From positions 124,001 to 188,000 of the forward strand of contig WYAX01000020.1 in NCBI GenBank assembly GCA_011525625.1: a DNA stretch of 64,000 bases, given 5' to 3'. The position numbers and the translations under genes are program-made. The first letter of the stretch is position 1. Each line of letters opens with the position of its first letter. Shown here piece after piece: positions 1 through 7,598 of this stretch. The notes under the pieces are model-generated. The model was not told the DNA's origin and did no database searches. It saw nothing but the letters and a program-made list of their open reading frames with translations. The stretch is from Nitrospira defluvii (GTDB lineage Bacteria; Nitrospirota; Nitrospiria; Nitrospirales; Nitrospiraceae).

Positions 1-228
1 CGGCGCGTCCTCGCCCAGACGCCAGGCCACGGTCGAGTATCGCAAGCCGTAGAGTTGCTGTTCATGGTTATTCACGGGGCCGAACGGCTCGAACGTCATC
101 CGCTCACGGAATTGGTTGCGCTCCGTGCCGCGATCGTCCGACGGCGCCACGTCGTCCCCCTTGTCGCCTTCCCACACACCCGCCAACGCAGCCAGCGGAC
201 CAAGATACTTCAACAGATCGTCACTCAT
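1..228 (-). CDS. Heme-binding beta-barrel (nitrobindin/FABP-like) protein, N-terminal part
   Basis: The first 76 residues are inside the window and the rest runs off the left edge. The start is an ATG at 228 preceded by a strong AAGGAGG. The visible sequence shows the family pattern LGPLAALAGVWEGDKGDD near the N-terminus, then NNHEQQLYGLRYSTVAWR. This is typical of the THAP4/nitrobindin-like domain (DUF1794/FABP-like), a ten-stranded barrel that binds ferric heme in characterised relatives. The heme-ligand histidine lies near the C-terminus of the family and is not visible here. A physiological role is not established for bacterial members; NO or peroxynitrite chemistry is the usual suggestion. 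Confidence 0.8.
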   Translation of the reverse strand, partial: MSDDLLKYLGPLAALAGVWEGDKGDDVAPSDDRGTERNQFRERMTFEPFGPVNNHEQQLYGLRYSTVAWRLGEDAP

Positions 229-368
229 CGCGCATTCCTCCTTGTGATACTCCGGTGCCCGCGGTCGAACGACCGGCCCGCAGCTGGCTGCTCTTGTAGC
301 AGAAGAGAAGAGGGGGACTCAAACGAGGGGGGGCCAATGCTCGCCGACACTCAAGCGTCTTCCTGATT

Positions 369-1775
369 CTATCCCTGTGCCACCGACACGTCGGCGACCA
401 GCAGGTCTTTCAAGCGCCCCAATGCCTCTGCCACGATGCGGCCTTGCGCGTCGATGTTGGCAATAATCTCGACCGGCGTGCGCCGATCGACCACGGTCAC
501 CGCGTTGGGGTTCACCGCCTTGAGGTCGAACACTGCCGCATCGATGGCCGCCGCTTGCGACTCGAACGCGCGCACAGCCTTGTCCTTCTCGCGAATCTGA
601 ACCTCCAACGCCGTAAGCGCCTTCTCGCCGGCTTTATTTTTCTTCAGGCGCTTCAGCCGCTCTTTCAGATCCACCACTTCGGCCTTGATCTTGGCCGCCC
701 CATCCAGCAACGGCTGCATCTCGTCGCGCGCCTTCGCGCGGCGCGCCGCGAAGTCCACCGTCCAAGAGTAGCGGCTTTCGCCTTTAGGCGTCCCTCGCTG
801 CAGAAGGAGGCGGGCATAACTGGGAAACCGTGTACCGCTGTTCGATTCGTCAATCCGCCACTCCGCCACCAAGGAAGCGGGCAGGGCCGCATCGTCCAGC
901 AGCGCTCCGGTTGGAGTAAAACCAAAGTGCGCCAACGTCAGCGGGGTCTTCTTGCCCACCTTCACCGGCGAGAGGTCGTAGTACCAGATCCGTGTGGTCT
1001 TCTTGCCCTTGGTGAAAAACAACAAATTCGTTTTGACGCCCGCGCCAGCCGTGGAAAAGACGCCCCCCGGCAGGCTGACGATGGCCCAGAGATCGCACTC
1101 GTCCACCAGCTTGCGCTTGGTCTCCACGAAGGCGCTCTCGTTGGTGCGAAAGAGCAGCCCTTCGTCCAGCACCATGGCGCAAGTACCACCGGGAGCCAAC
1201 TCCGCCAAAATGTCCTGCAGAAACAGCACCTGCGTGGCACTGGTTTCAAAGGCGAAATTCTTTTGCGCGTCCTTCCCCTCTTTGCCGCCGAATGGCGGAT
1301 TGGTCAGGATCACGTTGAACTGCCTAGGCGCTTGCTCGAACAGCGCCGCCTTGCACTGGCGCTCCAGCTGCCGTTTGCTCCACTTTTCCTGTACCGCCAG
1401 ACGCACATGGAACGCTTGTTCCTCCGCCCGTTTGCTCTGGCTCAGGATGATGAGGTGATGCGTCCACGGCAATTGTGTCACCAGTGGTGACACTAATTCA
1501 TTGCCCGCATAGGCCTCATAGAATTGCCGCATTCTGAACAGGTTTCGGCGGGTAAACCCGCGCAGTCCCGGTTGCGTCTGGGCCAGATAGCGGGCCAGTT
1601 GATCCACCACGCCATCGCCCCATTCCGAGGCGGCAATTTTTCGGCTGATGTGTTCGCCGATCTGCCAATACAACTCGATCAGCGTGGTATTGACCGCCTG
1701 CACGGCACGTTCCCGGGCCGTGGCAATCAGTTGCGCGATGTCGGCAAAATCGGGGGGTTGCGGCGTAGTGGTCAT
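369..1775 (-). CDS. Chimeric DUF1016 N-domain fused to C-terminal HsdM (type I methyltransferase) segment
   Basis: 468 residues with two unrelated halves. Residues about 11-147 match the DUF1016/YhcG N-terminal helical domain (LIELYWQIGEHIS, LPWTHHLIILSQ, WSKRQLERQ). From about residue 150 the sequence is the distal part of a type I N6-adenine methyltransferase: motif IV NPPFGG at 159-164, then SLPGGVFSTAGAGVKTNLLFF and a C-terminal coiled-coil-rich tail. The AdoMet-binding motif I of HsdM, normally upstream of NPPF, is absent, and so is the C-terminal PDDEXK part of DUF1016. The simplest reading is an in-frame deletion joining two neighbouring genes of a former type I restriction locus, at about position 1334. 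Methylation activity is therefore unlikely. It overlaps the hsdS remnant by 4 nt (ATGA). Confidence 0.85.
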   Translation of the reverse strand: MTTTPQPPDFADIAQLIATARERAVQAVNTTLIELYWQIGEHISRKIAASEWGDGVVDQLARYLAQTQPGLRGFTRRNLFRMRQFYEAYAGNELVSPLVTQLPWTHHLIILSQSKRAEEQAFHVRLAVQEKWSKRQLERQCKAALFEQAPRQFNVILTNPPFGGKEGKDAQKNFAFETSATQVLFLQDILAELAPGGTCAMVLDEGLLFRTNESAFVETKRKLVDECDLWAIVSLPGGVFSTAGAGVKTNLLFFTKGKKTTRIWYYDLSPVKVGKKTPLTLAHFGFTPTGALLDDAALPASLVAEWRIDESNSGTRFPSYARLLLQRGTPKGESRYSWTVDFAARRAKARDEMQPLLDGAAKIKAEVVDLKERLKRLKKNKAGEKALTALEVQIREKDKAVRAFESQAAAIDAAVFDLKAVNPNAVTVVDRRTPVEIIANIDAQGRIVAEALGRLKDLLVADVSVAQG

Positions 1776-2185
1776 GGCCTGGCCTCTACGTCGTTGAATG
1801 CTTGGGCGAGGAGGCGTTGGGGGAAGCGATCGATCTCTTGGAGTTGCGCCCTTGCGGCTTGCTGAGTTGTATCGAGCTCGGTCAGTTGAGCTTTCAGGCG
1901 GGCGGCGAAGCGCCGTTGTTCTTCCACGGCGATCGCTGGAACGAGCATCTGACCTAATCGAATGAGCGGCAGGTGAGCGATGGTTGTCTTAGCGTTCCGA
2001 TCATCGAATGCTCCGGTAAGCGCTTGCAGGCGAATCCAGTACGCCAGAAAGTCCGAATCTGCCAAACTTGAACTTGGCCGAACGCGATGGATGGCTTTCT
2101 GATAGTAGCAATCCTCCAAATCACCACGCCATACAGCACAACGTCCCGGCTCTCCGCCAGCTACAGCCTGTAGGAGAATGGGCGG
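1772..2185 (-). pseudogene. hsdS remnant: C-terminal part of type I restriction specificity subunit
   Basis: Reading upstream from the stop at 1772, the frame is open to an in-frame TAG at 2186-2188. It contains the HsdS signature GRCAVWRGDLEDCYYQKA followed by HRVRP, then a C-terminal TRD/helical segment ending with EEQRRFAARLKAQLTELD and LLAQAFNDV. A complete HsdS has two target-recognition domains and about 400 residues. Only about 138 codons remain and no credible start with a ribosome site is seen. TTG at 2119 or an internal GTG would be needed to translate it. It immediately precedes the DUF1016-HsdM chimera, so the two together are the debris of a type I R-M locus; no hsdR is seen in the window. 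Confidence 0.8.
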
Positions 2186-2324
2186 CTATACCTGGAATCC
2201 GGCGGTGAGCGTCTGACAAGAAAAGCGGCCTGGAGCACATCCGGGCCCGGGGATTTGGTTGAGGGTGGTTGACCGTGAGACGACTGCCCCCAAATTTATG
2301 AAAATCGGAGCGGATCGCTGCCTG

Positions 2325-2666
2325 TCACGCGCCGAGCAGACGGTTTGCCAGCAAGGACTGCATATCCCGCCGGCCATCGACGATGAGGTAGATCACGACT
2401 TGCCTGGCCATAAGTCGGCAGATCAACCGGTAGGGCTTGAACTGCGTCTGGCGGTATTCCTTGATGCCCAGTGCCACAAGTTCTTTCGGGCAGCTGCCAC
2501 GCTCTGGAAACCGAGCCAGCCCCTCGACAGCCTCCATCAGCCGGTCTAGCATGTCGTTGGCATTGGCCTTACCATCGACTTCAGCAATGTAGTCGTAGAT
2601 GGACTCCAGGTCCCGCTCAGCACCCTGGGTGAGCAGCACCTCATAGCGTTTCTGCCTGCCGACCAT
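2325..2666 (-). CDS. ParE/RelE-family toxin
   Basis: 113 residues with the RelE/ParE fold pattern: ERDLESIYDYIAEVDG near the N-terminus, LARFPERGSCPKEL in the middle, GIKEYRQTQFKPYRLIC, then IVDGRRDMQSLLANRLL at the end. Relatives either inhibit gyrase (ParE) or cleave ribosome-bound mRNA (RelE); sequence alone does not decide which. Its ATG overlaps the last base of the restored antitoxin frame (TGATG), the usual coupling of such pairs. The toxin frame looks intact while the antitoxin is frameshifted, which would be dangerous to the host unless the toxin is inactive, the antitoxin is made from elsewhere, or the frameshift is a sequence error. Confidence 0.85.
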   Translation of the reverse strand: MVGRQKRYEVLLTQGAERDLESIYDYIAEVDGKANANDMLDRLMEAVEGLARFPERGSCPKELVALGIKEYRQTQFKPYRLICRLMARQVVIYLIVDGRRDMQSLLANRLLGA

Positions 2667-2943
2667 CAGGCCGTGATCCGCTTGGCGCGCAGACGCGCCG
2701 CCACGCCGGTCACAGGCTTAACCCGCCCGGCCGCCAAGTCCTGGTTACCAAGGGCCAGGATCTTGAGCAAGGCCAGGGTCTCCGGGTTTCTTCGAACGAC
2801 ACCACATCCTGCAGCACGGCCTTAGCTTCCCCGTTTTGTGTAATGATCAATGGCTCTCGCTGCTCGGCAATGTGCGTCAACACTTCTGCAGCATTGGCCT
2901 TCAGGTAGCTGATGGGTTTGACGTGAGAAGAATAGCGCATCAC
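2666..2943 (-). pseudogene. Phd/YefM-family antitoxin, frameshifted
   Basis: The N-terminal DNA-binding part is intact: HVKPISYLKANAAEVLTHI, then PLIITQNGEAKAVLQDV, typical of Phd/YefM antitoxins. After VVSFEET the frame runs into an unrelated proline- and tryptophan-rich tail that ends at 2710. A shift of one base near 2781-2788 restores the expected continuation ETLALLKILALGNQDLAAG and RVKPVTGVAARLRAKRITA, ending in a TGA that overlaps the toxin ATG. So one base (probably a G in a CGGGAG run) is missing. Either the gene is broken or the assembly has an indel here. The toxin-binding C-terminal helix is what would be lost. Confidence 0.8.
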
Positions 2944-2985
2944 GTAGCTCCTCGTGATTCAATGTAGACTGAATATCGTCTTAAT
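2944..2985 (-). promoter_or_regulatory. Short AT-rich upstream region of the toxin-antitoxin pair
   Basis: The gap between the antitoxin ATG (2943) and the stop of the MFS gene (2986) is AT-rich compared with its neighbours. It contains AGACT and AGTCT as inverted repeats (2966-2970 and 2988-2992), separated by 17 bases that include GAATATCGTCTTAATTT. Phd/YefM antitoxins usually bind palindromes overlapping their own promoter. This is the obvious candidate site, but no clear -10/-35 pair could be fixed. Confidence 0.35.
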
Positions 2986-4428
2986 TTAGTCTGAGCACAA
3001 TCGCCGCTTGATTCCCGCCTCTTCCGCAAGCAGCGGCCGTATATCGGCAGCCCGACTCACTACAGCCATGACGAGCGCGAGCAGGATGAGCGCCCCCGCG
3101 ACGGCGAACGTGATCTGCATTCCGGTGGCGACGGCCTCCGGAGGAGCCGTGGTGATGTCACTCGTGGCCGATGCAAAGGTGAACAGGGCGCCCATGACGG
3201 AGGCCCCGGTGATCAGCCCCAGATTGCGCGACAGGTTGAGCAAGCCGGAAATCACGCCCCGCTGGTCGGGATGAACATCCATCATGACCACCGTATTGTT
3301 GGCCGTCTGGAAGAACGCATACCCGACGGTGAGACCAACGAGGGGGAGGATGTAGCCCACAATTCCCGCACTGGCCGGCATTGCGGAGAGCAAGAGACAC
3401 CCGGCCGCGAGACCAATCAATCCTAAACGGGTCATGCGATGGGCGCCCATGCCGTCCACCGATCGACCGGCGGGGATCCCGGACAAGGCAGCAAACAGTG
3501 GACCGACCGACAAGACCAGCCCCAACCAGCCCGCACTGAGCCCAAGCGTTTGCGAGAGATAGAATGGCCCGACCACGAGTGTTGCCATCATCACAGTCGA
3601 GACGAGCAGGCTCATGGTGAGGCCCGTGCTCAATGAGGCATTGCGAAACAGCGCCAATCGGATCAACGGTGACCCAGCCCGTCTCTCGGCGACGATGAAG
3701 AGACCGAGGCCGAGCAGAGCCACGACCAGCAGACCGATGTTGCGAGAGCCGAACTGACCTCGTCCAATCGTCATCGCCAATGCATAGACCGCGATCGTCG
3801 CGGCCAGCAGCATGGTACCCATCACGTCGAAGCCGGGTTGAATGACCTGCCGCCTCTTCGCATCGGCAGGGAGATACCGATGGATGAGCGACAGAATGGT
3901 CAAGCCCAACGGCAGATTGATGAGAAAGATCGCTTGCCAGCCGAACGCTGAGATCAACAGGCCTCCAACGGAAGGACCCAGCGCGGTGCCGGCCGCCGAC
4001 ATCGTGCCGAGCAGCCCCATCGCACGGCCGACCCTGGCTTGGGGAACGGTTTCGCCGACAAACGCCATGGTGAGGGCCATCATGATGGCGGCTCCAAGCC
4101 CCTGCACAGCCCGGGCGGCGATGAGAAACCACAGCGTCGGGGCGATTCCGCCAAGAGCCGATGCGGTCGTGAACAACAGCACTCCGATCATCAACAGCCG
4201 TCGACGCCCCACCATGTCACCGAGCCGGCCGACACTGACCACCATCGTCGTCACCGCCAGGAGATAGGCCAGCACCACCCACTGCACTTGCTGGAACGAG
4301 GCGCCAAAGACCTGCGCCAACGTCGGCAGACTCACATTGGCAATACTCGTCCCAATCGAGGACAACAGCACGGACAACGAGAGGGCGGCGAGGATCCAAC
4401 GAACTGACATGATCCGCTGCTTCTCCAC
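2986..4428 (-). CDS. MFS drug/solute exporter, DHA2 (EmrB/QacA-like) family
   Basis: 480 residues, almost wholly hydrophobic, with a pattern of about 14 membrane helices. The MFS motif A is seen as GRLGDMVGRRR (67-77), followed by ARAVQGLGAAIMM (motif B) and GTALGPSVGGLL (motif C, found in antiporters). This layout points to proton-coupled drug or metabolite export across the inner membrane. The GTG at 4428 is used here; an ATG six codons further in (4410) is an alternative. It lies 2 nt after the stop of the thiopurine methyltransferase gene, so the two are one transcript, divergent from a LysR regulator. The substrate is unknown; the pairing suggests a detoxify-and-export function. Confidence 0.88.
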   Translation of the reverse strand: MEKQRIMSVRWILAALSLSVLLSSIGTSIANVSLPTLAQVFGASFQQVQWVVLAYLLAVTTMVVSVGRLGDMVGRRRLLMIGVLLFTTASALGGIAPTLWFLIAARAVQGLGAAIMMALTMAFVGETVPQARVGRAMGLLGTMSAAGTALGPSVGGLLISAFGWQAIFLINLPLGLTILSLIHRYLPADAKRRQVIQPGFDVMGTMLLAATIAVYALAMTIGRGQFGSRNIGLLVVALLGLGLFIVAERRAGSPLIRLALFRNASLSTGLTMSLLVSTVMMATLVVGPFYLSQTLGLSAGWLGLVLSVGPLFAALSGIPAGRSVDGMGAHRMTRLGLIGLAAGCLLLSAMPASAGIVGYILPLVGLTVGYAFFQTANNTVVMMDVHPDQRGVISGLLNLSRNLGLITGASVMGALFTFASATSDITTAPPEAVATGMQITFAVAGALILLALVMAVVSRAADIRPLLAEEAGIKRRLCSD

Positions 4429-4430
4429 AG

Positions 4431-5075
4431 CTACCGCCTTCCTTTTGTCAGCAGATACACCCGTTCCGTGGCCGGGCAGCGCCCCTTGAGGCCGCCGGGG
4501 ACATCGAGGCTGGCCAGGACGGCGATGTCGTATCGTTGACCATAGCGCTGCCGGATCTCCTCTTCACTGACTGAGAACGGCGGGCCTTCCATCGCCTGTT
4601 GATCATATTCAAACGAAATGAGCAGTTGCGGCGCCTGCGTGGTGAGCGTCGTAAGATGTGCGGCATATCGAGCACGCATGTCCTGCGGCAGAGCGACCAA
4701 AGCTGCGCGGTCATAGACGGCATCGACCTGGCCCAGCAGCTCAGGCGTCACGTTGAAAATGTCGCCCACGAAGATGTCGAGCTGCGGGGCACGGTAGTGA
4801 TCAAGAGCGCCGACCTTGGTGATCGTCGGTGTCACACCGAGCTGCGCGAACAATTGCTGAATGGCGATGCCGCTCAACTCGGCCCCCGCCACCTGAAAGC
4901 CGCGCGACAACAACCACCCGATATCCAGCGTCTTGCCGCAGAGGGGCAGAAACACACGACTGCCCTTCGGGAGGGACAGCTCGCCGAGATACTTCACCAA
5001 TAACGGATTCGCTTCACTCTTGTGAAAACCGATTTCATTGCTTGCCCACCGGTCATGCCAGAACCGTGCGTCCAT
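4431..5075 (-). CDS. tpm: Thiopurine S-methyltransferase
   Basis: 214 residues, the usual size for bacterial TPMT. The N-terminus has FWHDRW (5-10), GFHKSEANPLL, and the AdoMet-binding stretch VFLPLCGKTLDIGWL (41-55) characteristic of this family; later come VYDRAALVALP and PPFSVSEEEI. Bacterial TPMTs methylate thiopurines and also selenium and tellurium oxyanions to volatile forms, so the likely role is detoxification in the cytoplasm. A perfect AAGGAGG precedes the ATG. The inverted repeat ATTTTC/GAAAAT (5076-5097) flanks that ribosome site, placing it in a potential hairpin loop. First gene of a two-gene unit with the MFS exporter. Confidence 0.92.
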   Translation of the reverse strand: MDARFWHDRWASNEIGFHKSEANPLLVKYLGELSLPKGSRVFLPLCGKTLDIGWLLSRGFQVAGAELSGIAIQQLFAQLGVTPTITKVGALDHYRAPQLDIFVGDIFNVTPELLGQVDAVYDRAALVALPQDMRARYAAHLTTLTTQAPQLLISFEYDQQAMEGPPFSVSEEEIRQRYGQRYDIAVLASLDVPGGLKGRCPATERVYLLTKGRR

Positions 5076-5214
5076 ATTTTCGGACCTCCTTGAAAATGAT
5101 CACCAACGATGAAGCCATCTTACGCCGTGACATGACAGGGCGGAAGACGCAGCGGTTGCATGGTATTCGTGCATCTGACGCCATCTCACAGGTGAACCGT
5201 GATAGTATCCCGCC
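5076..5214. promoter_or_regulatory. Divergent promoter region between tpm and lysR-type gene
   Basis: 139 bp separate two divergent starts. The segment next to tpm holds the inverted repeat ATTTTC-N10-GAAAAT around the ribosome site. Near the LysR gene is the small palindrome GATAGTATC (5201-5209). LysR-type regulators commonly bind T-N11-A palindromes in such gaps and control the divergent gene. Assigning this role here is inference from layout. Confidence 0.4.
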
Positions 5215-6144
5215 ATGGCGAGACCGGATCTCAATCTGCTTGTGACCCTCGATGTGTTGCTGGCGGAAGGCAGCGTGGCGCGCGCCGGGCACCGGTTACG
5301 ACTCAGTCCATCGGCAATGAGCCGGGCACTCGCCCGATTGCGCGCGACAACCGGCGACCCCCTGTTGGTCAGAGCCGGTCGAGGGCTCGTGCCCACACCT
5401 CGGGCGCTTGCCCTGCGTGAACGCGTGAGTCAGCTGGTGCAAGACGCCGAATCGGTGCTTCGCCCGGCGGAGCGACTCACTCTCACCACGCTCGTCAGAA
5501 CATTCACCCTGCGGACCAGCGAAGGTTTTGTGGAGAACTTCGGCCCGCCGCTTCTGGACCGTCTCGGTAGGGAGGCGCCAGGCGTGCGCCTGCGCTTTGT
5601 GCAGAAGTCACAGAAGGATAGCGCACCGCTGCGTGAAGGCACTGTCGAGTTGGAGACCGGGGTGGTCGATAAGACGACGGCTCAAGAGTTGCGGGTGCAG
5701 GCCCTGTTCAATGATCGATACATCGGTGTCGTACGATCCGGACATGCGCTGACGAAGGGCAGGATCACGCCCTCCCGCTACGCCGCCGGCAAACACATTT
5801 GTGTCTCGCGGCAGGGATTCGAGAAGGGGCCGGTCGATGATGCCTTTGAAGCGTTCGGACTGGAGCGGGAGCTGGTCACGACTGTCGGTGGCTTTGCCAC
5901 GGCACTCGCGCTGGCTCGCGCTTCAGACCTGATCGCCACCGTTCCCGAACGACACACCGGGATCTTGCGTACCGGCATGTATAGCTTTGCCCTGCCGATC
6001 TCGACGCCGGAGTTCACCGTGTCGTTGCTCTGGCACCCGCGACTGGACGCTGATCTTGCGCATCGCTGGTTGCGCACCTGTGTTCGGGAGGTCTGCACGG
6101 AACGACTCGCGAAGTCAAAAACACCCGGCGCTGCCGAACGGTGA
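5215..6144 (+). CDS. LysR-family transcriptional regulator
   Basis: 309 residues. The N-terminal winged HTH is clear (PDLNLLVTLDVLLAEGSVAR, then LSPSAMSRALARLR, residues about 4-61), followed by a LysR substrate-binding domain up to about 295. It resembles the NodD/SyrM-like or LinR-like branch (GLVPTPRALALRERV, ending in WHPRLDADLAHRWLR) often found divergent from MFS exporters. It probably senses a small ligand and regulates the adjacent tpm-MFS unit and itself. No strong ribosome site precedes the ATG. The ligand cannot be predicted. Confidence 0.9.
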   Translation: MARPDLNLLVTLDVLLAEGSVARAGHRLRLSPSAMSRALARLRATTGDPLLVRAGRGLVPTPRALALRERVSQLVQDAESVLRPAERLTLTTLVRTFTLRTSEGFVENFGPPLLDRLGREAPGVRLRFVQKSQKDSAPLREGTVELETGVVDKTTAQELRVQALFNDRYIGVVRSGHALTKGRITPSRYAAGKHICVSRQGFEKGPVDDAFEAFGLERELVTTVGGFATALALARASDLIATVPERHTGILRTGMYSFALPISTPEFTVSLLWHPRLDADLAHRWLRTCVREVCTERLAKSKTPGAAER

Positions 6145-6327
6145 GTGATGACAAACCGGACGTTTCACGCGCATTCCGTGGCATCGCCCGCCTAACCTCT
6201 CGACCATAGCGCCAGCAAACGCCTGCACCTCACGACCACTCGCGAGTCCACTGGAGAAACCGGAGTCCCGCGCGGTCTCGGACAGCATGGGATGGGTGGG
6301 TGATGCTCTTGCTCATTCCTGCTGTTA
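6145..6327. other. Intergenic gap without a recognisable gene
   Basis: 183 bp between the convergent LysR and GH84-like genes. The sequence changes here from GC-rich to AT-richer near 6310. No clear terminator hairpin, RNA gene or repeat was found. Confidence 0.5.
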
Positions 6328-7380
6328 TTAATCTGTCAAACACTCTGCTCCAACGACATATTTACCGTTGAGCCAATCGAATAGTTCTTGGGAAAATCGA
6401 TCACTGCTCAAGGCCTGTATGATGTCCTTCTTCTTACCTTCGTCGATCTTATCAAGTCCCATTTCCAGGAATGCCGTTTTATCTCTCCTCAACAAAAGTT
6501 CCAGCCCATCTCCAGCTAACTTTGCCGCCATTCGATGGAAGGATTCTTCAGCATTGACTCCGCCGGTCAACGTTTCAACTGAGGAGGCAAAAACTATTTC
6601 AGAGAGGCTCGGTTGGTTCATCAAGTTAAATGCCCAGCCATTTGAATGCCGAAAGGCATTGCAAGTTCGACCGTCGAGATGTTTCAACTTTAGAAACTTG
6701 CATTGCTTTGGGCCGTCGTTTGCAAAGTAGTTATCCCAAATAAATGGCTTGCGCCTCAGTACCCTGGCCACCTCATTCAGCTCGTCAGCCAAAATTGATT
6801 CGGGGATAACCTTGCGTCCAGTCCAAAAAATTTGAATGTCCTTCGAGAGCTTTCCAATCCGTTCCAAATACCCGTCTGGTCGCTGGCCGAAAATCCTGTC
6901 GAGGAGCGGGTCGTCCGAATAGTAAGTCGGACAGAACAGAATGGTTGTGTTCGTAATATCTCTCACGTACTCAACGATTTCGACCTGTTTGTCCGCCAAG
7001 TCGGCGGCCCCCCGCATGTCATCGAAAAATAAACCAAGAAATTGAATGTTGAGTTCTTCGAGGCGCTTAATTTTATCCCGCAATAATGCTTGTGCCTGTT
7101 GATTCCACTCTGCATAAACCTCATATGGGCTGAGTCCCACACCGAATGCTACTCTGCTCCGATGGCATGTTGAACTCAGGCGCTGTAGTTCTTTCCATAT
7201 TTCCTCAGGATGAGTCTGCTTCCAGGTTTTTCGCAGAAAGTTATCCCGCTTAGGAGCATAGAGATAAAAATCGCCCCCGTAAGCAGGAAGGGATTCGCAA
7301 AATCGATGTCGGCTGTTCCATGACCACGCCGGGCCGAAGAAACCTTCAACAACACCCACGCCAAACATGTCGTTGTTCAT
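6328..7380 (-). CDS. GH84-type beta-N-acetylglucosaminidase (O-GlcNAcase-like) catalytic domain
   Basis: 350 residues from the ATG at 7380, chosen because AAGGAG lies just upstream; the frame stays open further but runs into ssrA. Family GH84 marks are all present: GVVEGFFGPAW at 8-18 (the G-F-x-G-x-x-W strand), FYLYAPKRD at 38-46, FGVGLSPYE at 79-87, the catalytic pair in LGLFFDDM with Asp120-Asp121, IFWTGRKV, and PFIWDNYFAND. GH84 enzymes remove N-acetylglucosamine by substrate-assisted catalysis. There is no signal peptide, so it would act in the cytoplasm unless exported unusually. Base composition and codon use are visibly AT-richer than the flanks, suggesting acquisition by transfer. 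The C-terminal 50 residues are not recognised. Confidence 0.85.
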   Translation of the reverse strand: MNNDMFGVGVVEGFFGPAWSWNSRHRFCESLPAYGGDFYLYAPKRDNFLRKTWKQTHPEEIWKELQRLSSTCHRSRVAFGVGLSPYEVYAEWNQQAQALLRDKIKRLEELNIQFLGLFFDDMRGAADLADKQVEIVEYVRDITNTTILFCPTYYSDDPLLDRIFGQRPDGYLERIGKLSKDIQIFWTGRKVIPESILADELNEVARVLRRKPFIWDNYFANDGPKQCKFLKLKHLDGRTCNAFRHSNGWAFNLMNQPSLSEIVFASSVETLTGGVNAEESFHRMAAKLAGDGLELLLRRDKTAFLEMGLDKIDEGKKKDIIQALSSDRFSQELFDWLNGKYVVGAECLTD

Positions 7381-7598
7381 GAAGACTCCTTGCAGCACGG
7401 TGATGGTATTCGGAACGATACTCCGTAGCCTTGTCAGGGGTGAGCGAGGTGGTCGGAGAGGTTTACCTGGTGAATGCCCCTGCCCGCGCACATGTGATGG
7501 GCAGGGGTTCGGACGAAAGAAAGAGAGAAACTCTAGAAGGGGTTTATCCCGTCGCCCCGGAACCATCATCATTGGCTCCGGAGCGAGCGAGCGTTGTT
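7381..7598. other. Gap between GH84-like gene and the ssrA 3' end
   Basis: 218 bp, downstream of ssrA on the minus strand. It has purine-rich stretches (AAAGAAAGAGAGAAAC near 7517) and no convincing terminator stem. No gene or att-like copy of the ssrA 3' end was seen. Confidence 0.45.

Noticed and set aside
55-366. Plus-strand 103-codon frame at the left edge
   Set aside because: It overlaps the nitrobindin-like start on the other strand and shows no protein-like pattern.
444-1490. Long plus-strand frame opposite the DUF1016-HsdM gene
   Set aside because: It is rich in Arg, His and Gln, has no domain pattern and mirrors a clearly coding minus-strand gene.
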